NCBI GenBank assembly: GCA_013698395.1
Contig: JACCUZ010000330.1
Coordinates: 1 to 5,073, forward strand
Direction of reading: 5' to 3'
Length of the DNA stretch: 5,073 bases
DNA from: Sporichthyaceae bacterium
Lineage (GTDB): Bacteria > Actinomycetota > Actinomycetes > JACCUZ01
Part shown: in pieces, positions 1-5,073 of the stretch
Position numbering within the stretch: the first letter of the stretch is position 1
Layout of the letters: every line of letters begins with the position of its first letter
Translations under genes and position numbers: made by a program
Notes under the pieces: generated by a model
What the model was told of the DNA's origin: nothing
The model's input: the letters and a program-made list of their open reading frames with translations, nothing else
Database searches by the model: none

Positions 1-746
1 GCCCAGCCGCGCAGCACGTCGAGGTTGCGCCGGGCCGCCGGCAGGTCGGCGACTGCCCGCTCGCTCACGGGGTCCAGATCGAGGTCGGCCGGGTCGACCA
101 GCACGTCGGCGTCGGTCAGCTCGCCCAGCTCCCGCAGCTCGCGGGTGGTGAAGCGCGCCTGGGCGGGGCCGCGACGGGCGACCAGGTGGATGTCGCGAAC
201 CTGGCTGCGCGCGAACGCGGCAAGCACCTCCGGGGGGACGTCGGTGTCCCTCAGTTCCTCCTCTGTCCGGGCGAGCATCCGGGCTACGTCGCCGGCCACG
301 TTGCCGGCGCCGACGACCATCACGGTCCGGGCATCCAGCTCGAAACGCTGAGGCGGGATGTCGGGATGGCCGGTGTACCACTCCACGAACTCCGTGGCCG
401 AGGCGCTGCCGGGCAGGTCCTCACCCGGGACGTCCATCCGGCGGTCTACGGCGGCGCCGAACGCCACCACCACGGCGTCGTACGCAGCGCGCAGCTCGTC
501 GAGGGTCACGTCCTCACCCACGGCGACATTGCCGAGGAAGTGCACGCCGGGCAGCTGGAAGATCTCGGCCAGCGCGGCGCGGATCGACTGGGTCTTGGGA
601 TGGTCGGGTGCGACACCGTGACGGACCAGCCCGAAGGGGGTCGGGAGCCGGTCCAGCACGTCGACCGTCGCGTCGCCGAGCCGGACGAGGGCCTCCGCCG
701 CGTAGGCACCAGCGGGACCCGACCCGATCACCGCCACCCGCGCCAC
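1..746 (-). CDS. fprA: Ferredoxin/adrenodoxin-NADP reductase, FprA type (partial, N-terminal part)
   Basis: This cytoplasmic flavoenzyme moves electrons from NADPH through FAD to ferredoxins, which feed cytochromes P450 and other acceptors. Reading the minus strand from GTG at 746 gives 248 codons before the left edge, about half of the roughly 456 residues usual for FprA. Visible motifs are the FAD-binding GSGPAG at residues 8-13, PTPFGLVRHGVAPDHP at 35-50 (diagnostic of the adrenodoxin reductase/FprA family), PGEDLPGS at 107-114, the NADP-binding GAGNVAGDVAR at 146-156 and the phosphate-binding RRGP at 191-194. It closely follows Mycobacterium FprA as I remember it. GTG 746 is preferred because a TANNNT box lies 7 bases upstream and few residues then precede GSG. 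An in-frame ATG at 779 would add 11 poorly conserved residues and put the start 6 bases from the divergent pruA start. The family is clear; the start and the exact physiological partner are inferred. Confidence 0.9.
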   Translation of the reverse strand, partial: MARVAVIGSGPAGAYAAEALVRLGDATVDVLDRLPTPFGLVRHGVAPDHPKTQSIRAALAEIFQLPGVHFLGNVAVGEDVTLDELRAAYDAVVVAFGAAVDRRMDVPGEDLPGSASATEFVEWYTGHPDIPPQRFELDARTVMVVGAGNVAGDVARMLARTEEELRDTDVPPEVLAAFARSQVRDIHLVARRGPAQARFTTRELRELGELTDADVLVDPADLDLDPVSERAVADLPAARRNLDVLRGW

Positions 747-753
747 GAGGTCG

Positions 754-759
754 AGGCTA
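754..759 (-). promoter_or_regulatory. Putative -10 element for leaderless fprA
   Basis: Minus-strand TAGCCT matches the actinobacterial -10 consensus TANNNT. It ends 7 bases before GTG 746, the spacing expected if transcription starts at the first base of the start codon. No recognisable -35 is present, which is common in actinobacteria. If the ATG at 779 were the true start, this box would lie inside the gene and be meaningless. Confidence 0.4.
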
Positions 760-767
760 GAGCCAGC

Positions 768-778
768 TGGTGGCACCA
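768..778. repeat. Short palindrome in the fprA/pruA divergent region
   Basis: TGGTG-G-CACCA is a perfect 5-bp inverted repeat around one central base. It is flanked by two further short palindromes, CCAGCTGG at 763-770 and CCATGG at 776-781. All lie in the 39 bases between the two preferred start codons, where an operator controlling either gene would sit. Short palindromes arise often by chance in GC-rich DNA, so a regulatory role is only a possibility. Confidence 0.2.
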
Positions 779-785
779 TGGCCAG

Positions 786-2411
786 ATGGACGCCGTCACC
801 CAGGTTCCCCTCCCCGTCAACGAGCCGGTCCGGCAGTATTCGCCGGGCAGCTCGGAGCGCACCGAGCTCGAAGAGGCGCTCAAGCGCTCTGCGAGCGAGC
901 CCCGTGAGTTCACGATGACGATCGGGGGCGAGAAGCGCTTCGGCGCAGGCGAGCCCATCGATGTCGTACAGCCCCATAACCACCACCACGTACTCGGGTC
1001 GATGCGCGGCGCCACGCACGAGGACGCACGCGCCGCGGTCGACGCGGCACTGGAGGCGGCGCCGCTGTGGCGCTCGATGTCCTTCGACGACCGGGCGGCC
1101 GTGCTGCTCAAGGCCGCGGACCTGCTCGCCGGTCCGTGGCGCGCCTCCGTCAACGCCGCGACCATGCTGGGGCAGTCCAAGACCGCCATCCAGGCCGAGA
1201 TCGACTCCGCCTGCGAGCTGATCGACTTCTGGCGGTTCAACGTGCACTTCGCTCGCCAGATCTATGCCGAGCAGCCGCAGTCGTCACCGGGAGTGTGGAA
1301 CCGCTCCGACCACCGTCCCCTCGAGGGCTTCGTCTACGCGATCACGCCGTTCAACTTCACGGCGATCGCCGGCAACCTGCCGACCGCGCCCGCGCTCATG
1401 GGCAACACGGTGGTCTGGAAGCCGGCGCCGACCCAGCAGTACTCCGCGCACCTGCTCATGCAGGTGCTGGAGGAGGCCGGCCTTCCCCCGGGCGTCATCA
1501 ACATGGTCACGGGCCACGGGAAGGCCGTGTCCGACGTCGCGCTGGCCGACCGGCACCTCGCTGGCATCCACTTCACCGGCTCCACCCCGGTGTTCCAGGG
1601 TCTGTGGAGGCAGGTCGGGGAGAACATCGCGTCCTATCGGACCTACCCGCGCATCGTCGGGGAGACCGGCGGCAAAGACTTCGTCGTCGCCCATCCAAGT
1701 GCCGACGTCGACGTGCTGCGGACGGCCTTGATCCGCGGAGCGTTCGAGTACCAGGGACAGAAGTGCTCCGCGGCGTCGCGCGCCTACGTCCCGCGCAGCA
1801 TCTGGGCGCGTCTGCGGGACGACCTCGCGGCGCAGACCGAGGGCCTGAGCCAAGGCGACGTCACCGACCTGTCGAACTTCGTGGGTGCCGTGATCGACGA
1901 ACGCGCCTTCGCCAAGCACAAGGCCGCTCTGGATCGAGCCGCGTCCGACGACTCCATCACCGTGATCGCCGGCGGCACCTGTGACGACAGCCAGGGTTGG
2001 TTCGTGCGCCCCACCGTCCTCGAGTCGAGCGACCCGACCAACGAGGTGTTCACCACGGAGTACTTCGGCCCCATCCTCGGCGTGCACGTCTACGACGACG
2101 ACGACTACGACACGATGCTCACCCAGATGGAGTCGGTGGCGGACTACGCCCTCACCGGCTCGGTCATCGCGCAGGACCGGTCGGCCATCGCCGCAGCGAC
2201 GGAGCAGCTCCGGTTCGCCGCCGGCAACTTCTACGTCAACGACAAGCCGACCGGTGCCGTGGTCGGCCAGCAGCCCTTCGGTGGCAGCCGGGCCAGCGGC
2301 ACCAACGACAAGGCGGGTGCCCCGCAGAACCTCCTGCGGTGGACGAGCACCCGCTCCCTCAAGGAGACGCTGGTCCCGCCGACCGACCACCGCTATCCAC
2401 ACATGGGCTGA
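786..2411 (+). CDS. pruA: L-glutamate gamma-semialdehyde (1-pyrroline-5-carboxylate) dehydrogenase
   Basis: This NAD-dependent aldehyde dehydrogenase oxidises glutamate semialdehyde/P5C to glutamate, the second step of proline breakdown, also used in arginine/ornithine breakdown. The 541-residue product matches the stand-alone ALDH4A1/PruA type along its length, from VNEPVRQYSPGS at the N-terminus to QQPFGGSRASGTNDK near the C-terminus. Visible functional residues are the oxyanion-hole Asn190 in TPFNFTAIAGN, the cofactor-binding Lys212 in VVWKPAP, FTGS at 263-266, Glu293 in GETGGK, and the catalytic Cys327 in FEYQGQKCSAASR. PFGG at 497-500 begins the substrate-anchoring loop. ATG 786 is chosen because homology starts a few residues later. 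The open frame continues upstream, but there it is antisense to fprA. No strong Shine-Dalgarno sequence precedes the ATG; CACCAT at 774-779, 6 bases upstream, is a weak -10-like match. The proline dehydrogenase partner is not in the window, so that enzyme must be encoded elsewhere or beyond it. Confidence 0.96.
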   Translation: MDAVTQVPLPVNEPVRQYSPGSSERTELEEALKRSASEPREFTMTIGGEKRFGAGEPIDVVQPHNHHHVLGSMRGATHEDARAAVDAALEAAPLWRSMSFDDRAAVLLKAADLLAGPWRASVNAATMLGQSKTAIQAEIDSACELIDFWRFNVHFARQIYAEQPQSSPGVWNRSDHRPLEGFVYAITPFNFTAIAGNLPTAPALMGNTVVWKPAPTQQYSAHLLMQVLEEAGLPPGVINMVTGHGKAVSDVALADRHLAGIHFTGSTPVFQGLWRQVGENIASYRTYPRIVGETGGKDFVVAHPSADVDVLRTALIRGAFEYQGQKCSAASRAYVPRSIWARLRDDLAAQTEGLSQGDVTDLSNFVGAVIDERAFAKHKAALDRAASDDSITVIAGGTCDDSQGWFVRPTVLESSDPTNEVFTTEYFGPILGVHVYDDDDYDTMLTQMESVADYALTGSVIAQDRSAIAAATEQLRFAAGNFYVNDKPTGAVVGQQPFGGSRASGTNDKAGAPQNLLRWTSTRSLKETLVPPTDHRYPHMG

Positions 2412-2460
2412 GCCAGCGTCCGGCTCGTTCCTGCCGTGCCATGCTGGAGGGGTACGACGA

Positions 2461-2465
2461 GGAGG
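2461..2465 (+). promoter_or_regulatory. Shine-Dalgarno sequence for the 71-residue ORF
   Basis: GGAGG lies 5 bases before GTG 2471, near-ideal placement. It decides this start over two in-frame alternatives, ATG 2443 and GTG 2465. It is the only strong Shine-Dalgarno sequence at a gene start in the window, which fits translation from an upstream leader such as the pruA message. Confidence 0.65.
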
Positions 2466-2470
2466 TGGCC

Positions 2471-2686
2471 GTGACCGACGCCCAGGGGTGGACGTTGCTG
2501 GCGCTGGTGGGCATGCTGCTCAGCGTGATCGGCGGGTTGATCGTCAACCAGTTCCACCTGCTGCGCGGCTACCTCGACGCCCGGTTTGAGGCTGTCGACG
2601 CCCGGTTCGGGGCCGTGGACCAACGTCTTGAGCACCTCGACCGTGACGTGCAAGCGCTCGCCCGGGCGGTCTTCCGGAAGGAGTGA
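2471..2686 (+). CDS. Small single-pass membrane protein with C-terminal coiled coil, hypothetical
   Basis: I do not recognise a named family, though similar short actinobacterial proteins (one membrane helix, then a LDRDVQAL-like coiled coil) are familiar as hypotheticals. The 71-residue product has a short N-terminus, one hydrophobic helix at about residues 7-25 (WTLLALVGMLLSVIGGLIV), then five continuous heptads from 35 to 69. Leu35, Val42, Val49, Leu56 and Leu63 alternate with Phe39, Phe46, Leu53, Val60 and Val67 as d and a core positions. Charge distribution (Arg32 and later arginines after the helix, acidic N-terminus) suggests the coiled coil is cytoplasmic. The gap to pruA is 59 bases, so co-transcription is possible; kynA starts 31 bases after its stop. 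The strong GGAGG, the GC-rich codons and the regular heptads argue for a real gene. The function is unknown; a homo-oligomeric membrane anchor or scaffold is a guess from architecture alone. Confidence 0.75.
   Translation: MTDAQGWTLLALVGMLLSVIGGLIVNQFHLLRGYLDARFEAVDARFGAVDQRLEHLDRDVQALARAVFRKE
2573..2614 (+). repeat. Two tandem 21-base units encoding coiled-coil heptads
   Basis: Units 2573-2593 and 2594-2614 are identical at 17 of 21 bases, sharing TCGACGCCCGGTT at 2574-2586 and 2595-2607. Each encodes one heptad, LDARFEA then VDARFGA. The next units (2615-2635 VDQRLEH, 2636-2656 LDRDVQA) keep the pattern at the protein level but have diverged in DNA. This suggests that the coiled coil grew by in-frame duplication of a heptad unit. 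Confidence 0.6.
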
Positions 2687-2705
2687 TGCGTCGCCGCGCG
2701 GCCCG

Positions 2706-2711
2706 TACCCT
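2706..2711 (+). promoter_or_regulatory. Putative -10 element for leaderless kynA
   Basis: TACCCT fits TANNNT and ends exactly 6 bases before GTG 2718, so transcription could begin at the start codon. A possible -35, GTGATG at 2683-2688 (three matches to TTGACA), lies 17 bases upstream and overlaps the stop codon of the preceding small gene. No Shine-Dalgarno sequence is near GTG 2718. Confidence 0.45.
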
Positions 2712-2717
2712 GTGCGC

Positions 2718-3533
2718 GTGGGTGATGCCGGGACGACCGAGACCGACAGGCGCTTCGGGGAGCAGGGCGCGCGACTGACGTACGGCTCGTACCTGCGGGT
2801 TCCACAGCTGCTCGACCAGCAGCGGCTGGAATCCGACCCTCCGGCCCACGACGAGCTGCTGTTCATCACTGTGCATCAGGTCTACGAGCTGTGGTTCCAG
2901 CAGTTGTTGCACGAGCTGACCGCGGCCCGTGACGAGATGTTCTCCGGTGACCTGTGGCGCGCCCGCCATCTGCTCAACCGCGTGGTCACCATCGAGGACG
3001 TCCTGATCCGCCAGATCGCGGTGCTCGAAACCATGACGCCACAGGACTTCCTGGTCTTCCGCGACCGGCTGGCACCGGCCAGCGGTTTCCAGAGCGTCCA
3101 GTTCCGCGAGCTGGAGTTCCTCTCCGGCGCCAAGGACCCGGCATACCTCGATCGTTTCCGGGGGCTCACCGACGACGAGCGGGCGCGCTTGGAGCGCCGG
3201 CTCGCGGAGCCCTCCCTGTGGGACGGCTTCCTTCATGTCCTCCGCCGGGCCGGCCTGGCCGACGAGGTGGGTGTCGACGATGCCGCCCTGATAGCCACCC
3301 TGCTGCTCGTAGCGGCCGACCGCGGCACCTATGGGGACGTGTGGGAGCTGGCGGAACGCTTGCTCGACCACGACGCCAACGCGGCGATGTGGCGGTCGCG
3401 CCACGTCCTCATGGTCGAGCGCCAGATCGGCACAAAGTCGGGCACCGGAGGCTCCAGCGGCTCGCCCTACCTGCGCAGCCGGCTCGGCCTGCACTACTTC
3501 CCGGTCCTCTGGGACCTGCGTTCTCACCTCTAG
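2718..3533 (+). CDS. kynA: Tryptophan 2,3-dioxygenase
   Basis: This heme enzyme adds O2 to L-tryptophan to give N-formylkynurenine, the first step of the kynurenine pathway, in the cytoplasm and normally as a tetramer. The 271-residue product is close to the usual bacterial length of about 280. Motifs in order are LTYGSYLRVPQLL near the start, HDELLFITVHQVYELWFQQLLHE with distal His53, DFLVFRD with substrate-carboxylate Arg115, PASGFQSVQFRELEF, WRSRHV with heme-ligand His229, and KSGTGGSSGSPYL with Thr243. These correspond to His55, Arg117, His240 and Thr254 of the Xanthomonas enzyme. Phe111 replaces Xanthomonas Tyr113, as in the animal enzymes as I recall them. All expected catalytic residues are present. 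GTG 2718 is chosen for its position after a -10 box; GTG 2712 is the alternative and adds two residues. The open frame runs further upstream, but that part overlaps the small membrane-protein gene and is not conserved. Kynureninase and kynurenine formamidase are not in the window. Confidence 0.95.
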   Translation: MGDAGTTETDRRFGEQGARLTYGSYLRVPQLLDQQRLESDPPAHDELLFITVHQVYELWFQQLLHELTAARDEMFSGDLWRARHLLNRVVTIEDVLIRQIAVLETMTPQDFLVFRDRLAPASGFQSVQFRELEFLSGAKDPAYLDRFRGLTDDERARLERRLAEPSLWDGFLHVLRRAGLADEVGVDDAALIATLLLVAADRGTYGDVWELAERLLDHDANAAMWRSRHVLMVERQIGTKSGTGGSSGSPYLRSRLGLHYFPVLWDLRSHL

Positions 3534-3555
3534 CCCCGCGCGCTTCGGACAGGGC

Positions 3556-3561
3556 TAAGGT
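3556..3561 (+). promoter_or_regulatory. Putative -10 element for leaderless gdh
   Basis: TAAGGT fits TANNNT and ends 7 bases before GTG 3569, the same arrangement as at fprA and within one base of that at kynA. No -35 is recognisable. It lies in the 35-base gap after the kynA stop, so gdh could be transcribed on its own even though it is close to kynA. Confidence 0.45.
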
Positions 3562-3568
3562 CGCCATC

Positions 3569-5073
3569 GTGGACCGCAGCAGCGCCCTCGAGCATGCCAA
3601 GGACCAGGTGATCGAGCGGGCGTCGCACGCGTCCGGCAGGGCGCCGGACGGTGTCACCGAGGGGCTTGGCTCCGCCGCCGAGCTGGGTAGCTTTCTACGC
3701 CGCTACTACCGCCACGTCCCCCCCGAGGACGTGGTCAGCCGCAGCCCCGATGACGTCCTGGCCATCGCGCTGTCCCACGCAGATGTCGCTGCGCACCGGC
3801 CACAGGGCACGGCCTCGATCCGGGTCAGCACGCCGGAAGCACAGGGGCACAGCATCGTCCAGGTCGTGTGCGACGACATGCCGTTCCTCGTCGACTCGGT
3901 GACCGCAGAGCTCAGTCGGCACGGGCGGGCCATCCACCTCGTGGTGCACCCACTGCTCGTCGTCCGCCGCGACGTCGCCGGCCGCCTACTCGCCGTCTGC
4001 GACGCCTCGTCGCTGGCCGAGGCGGGGTCCGACGGCGCCGGCACCGGCGAATGGATCGCCGAGTCGTGGATGCGGATCGAGATCGATCGTGAGCCCGACT
4101 CCGAGGCCTGCGCCGCCTTGACGGCGGACCTGGAACGAGTCCTGCGCGACGTCCGGGAGGCTGTCGAAGACTGGCCGAAGATGCGCGATCTCGCCCTGCG
4201 CATCGCGGACGACGTCGCGAGCGATCCCCCAGCAGGTCTCGCGGATCTCGAGGTCAGCGAGACCACGGAGCTGCTGCGCTGGCTCGCGGACGCGCATTTC
4301 ACCTTCCTGGGCTGCCGCGAGTACGCCCTGTCCTCCGATGGCGGGCAGGACCGGTTGGTGGCGGTCCCCGGCACCGGGCTCGGCATCCTGCGCGCCGACC
4401 AGCCACAGAGCAGCGACGCCGGCCTGCTCCCCCCGGAGGTCAGCGAACGCGCCAGAGAGCCACAGCTGGTCGTGATCACGAAGGCGAACTCGCGCTCGAC
4501 CGTCCACCGGCCGGCGTACCTGGACTACGTGGGTATCAAGACCTTCGACACCTCAGGTCGCGTGGTGGGGGAGCGCCGATTCCTCGGACTCTTCACCTCG
4601 GCGGCGTACAACGAGAGCATCCAACGGATACCGGTCCTGCGGCGTAAGGCGGCGGAGGCTCTGAGCCGTAGCGGGTTCAGCGCTACCAGCCACTCCGGGA
4701 AGGACCTGCTCCAGATCCTGGAGACCTATCCGCGCGACGAGCTGTTCCAGATCTCGGTCGACGACCTCGAGCAGACCGGCACCAGCGTCCTGCATCTTCA
4801 GGAGCGGCGTCAGCTGCGGCTGTTCCTGCGGCGAGACGACTACGGCCGTTTCATGTCGTGCATGGTCTACCTGCCGCGCGACCGCTACACGACCCAGGTG
4901 CGCCAGGTCATGGAGGCTATTTTTTTTTTTTATTTTTAGGGGTACACCTTGTTCTACACCGCCCTGGTGTCCGAGTCGGTGCGCGCCAGGCTGCACTTCG
5001 TGGTCCGGGTGGCCCCCGGCCAGGAGCGCCCGGAAGGCGACCCCGCTGCTGTCGAGGCCCGGCTGGTCGCGGC
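3569..5073 (+). CDS. gdh: NAD-specific glutamate dehydrogenase, large 180 kDa class (N-terminal part; interrupted by in-frame stop in a T-rich tract)
   Basis: The large GDH deaminates glutamate to 2-oxoglutarate with NAD+, a catabolic route into the TCA cycle. In mycobacteria this class is controlled by the FHA protein GarA. The family is about 1600 residues long, and only the N-terminal regulatory part is here; the catalytic domain lies beyond the right edge. ACT-like segments are visible around 95-150 (VVCDDMPFLVDSV, Asp102-Val111), around 295-385 (HRPAYLDYVGIKTF from His313, then ERRFLGLFTS), and from about 416 (LRLFLRRDDYGRF, then YLPRDRY at 434-440). After residue 456 a TAG occurs at 4937-4939 inside an anomalous T-rich stretch. 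Beyond it, in the same frame, the conserved sequence resumes as GYTLFYTALVSESVRARLHFVVR and runs to the edge, so the gene is probably one unit with a sequence error rather than a true truncation. If the stop is real, this is a pseudogene. GTG 3569 is chosen from the -10 box and the start of family-like sequence. Confidence 0.88.
4918..4938. other. Anomalous T-rich tract inside gdh, probable sequence error
   Basis: Twenty-one consecutive A/T bases, including runs of 12 T (4920-4931) and 5 T (4933-4937), sit inside a very GC-rich coding region. They encode FFFYF then TAG, where the family normally has a segment like LVREFG after the conserved Ile. The number of codons between that Ile and the conserved VSES motif is 15, the same as in mycobacterial GDH as I remember it. 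The tract therefore appears to replace the real bases without changing length or frame. A miscalled or badly joined stretch is the simplest explanation. Confidence 0.75.

Noticed and set aside
778..780. ATG at 778 with an upstream GGTGG as a pruA start
   Set aside because: It is not in the pruA frame; the in-frame ATG is at 786.
186..785. Open reading frame continuing 200 codons upstream of the pruA ATG
   Set aside because: It lies antisense to the well-conserved fprA coding sequence and does not resemble aldehyde dehydrogenase; GC-rich codon bias keeps antisense frames open.
1284..2402. Long minus-strand open frame of 372 codons opposite pruA
   Set aside because: It is the antisense shadow of a strongly conserved gene, with low-complexity composition and no recognisable domain.
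2586..2717. N-terminal extension of kynA back to ATG 2586
   Set aside because: It would overlap the small membrane-protein gene for 101 bases, has no conserved dioxygenase sequence and would exceed the family length. GTG 2718 follows a -10-like box.
2544..3527. Minus-strand open frame of 327 codons opposite kynA
   Set aside because: The plus strand encodes an intact tryptophan dioxygenase with all key residues; the antisense product resembles no family.
2954..3568. Upstream extension of the gdh frame through kynA
   Set aside because: It is Pro/Arg/Gly-rich shadow sequence in a second frame of kynA; GDH-like sequence begins only near 3569.
4918..4938. T-tract as an intrinsic terminator
   Set aside because: No GC-rich hairpin directly precedes it, and it lies in the middle of a conserved coding region that resumes in frame.
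4918..4945. T-run as a programmed slippage site restoring gdh
   Set aside because: The frame is already the same before and after the run. A one- or two-base slip would put the downstream GDH sequence out of frame, and a three-base slip would leave the TAG in place.
1..5073. tRNA or rRNA genes, CRISPR repeats, insertion sequences, riboswitches
   Set aside because: Nothing resembling these was seen, and nearly all bases are assigned to conserved coding sequence.

Overview
The window is uniformly GC-rich, with strong G/C preference at third codon positions. It carries an FprA-type ferredoxin reductase, a one-piece P5C dehydrogenase and the very large (180 kDa class) NAD-glutamate dehydrogenase, and several genes appear to start leaderless at GTG. 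Together these point to an actinobacterium (Actinomycetota). The genus cannot be resolved from the sequence.

Layout: (1) Positions 1-746, minus strand: the N-terminal 248 codons of a ferredoxin/adrenodoxin-NADP reductase (fprA type), cut by the left edge. (2) Positions 747-785: a very short divergent promoter region. (3) Positions 786-2411, plus strand: a complete L-glutamate gamma-semialdehyde (P5C) dehydrogenase of the ALDH4A1/PruA type. (4) Positions 2471-2686: a 71-residue hypothetical protein with one membrane helix and a five-heptad coiled coil. (5) Positions 2718-3533: a complete tryptophan 2,3-dioxygenase (kynA). (6) Positions 3569 to the right edge: the N-terminal part of NAD-specific glutamate dehydrogenase, interrupted at 4918-4938 by an anomalous T-rich tract with an in-frame TAG. 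The original reading frame continues unchanged after it. No intergenic gap exceeds 60 bases. I see no RNA genes, mobile elements, CRISPR arrays or clear hairpin terminators.

The plus-strand genes form an amino-acid catabolism neighbourhood. PruA makes glutamate from the proline (or arginine/ornithine) breakdown intermediate, and the large GDH deaminates glutamate to 2-oxoglutarate. KynA opens the tryptophan ring as the first step of the kynurenine route. fprA, divergent from pruA, supplies electrons to ferredoxins and is probably functionally separate. Matches to the actinobacterial -10 consensus TANNNT lie 6-7 bases before the chosen GTG starts of fprA, kynA and gdh. This suggests three separate leaderless transcription units, whereas the small membrane protein has a real Shine-Dalgarno sequence and may be translated from the pruA message.

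I found no convincing new multi-gene system. The items most worth a second look are the T-tract in gdh (most likely a sequence error), the small coiled-coil membrane protein, and the repeated leaderless promoter pattern.
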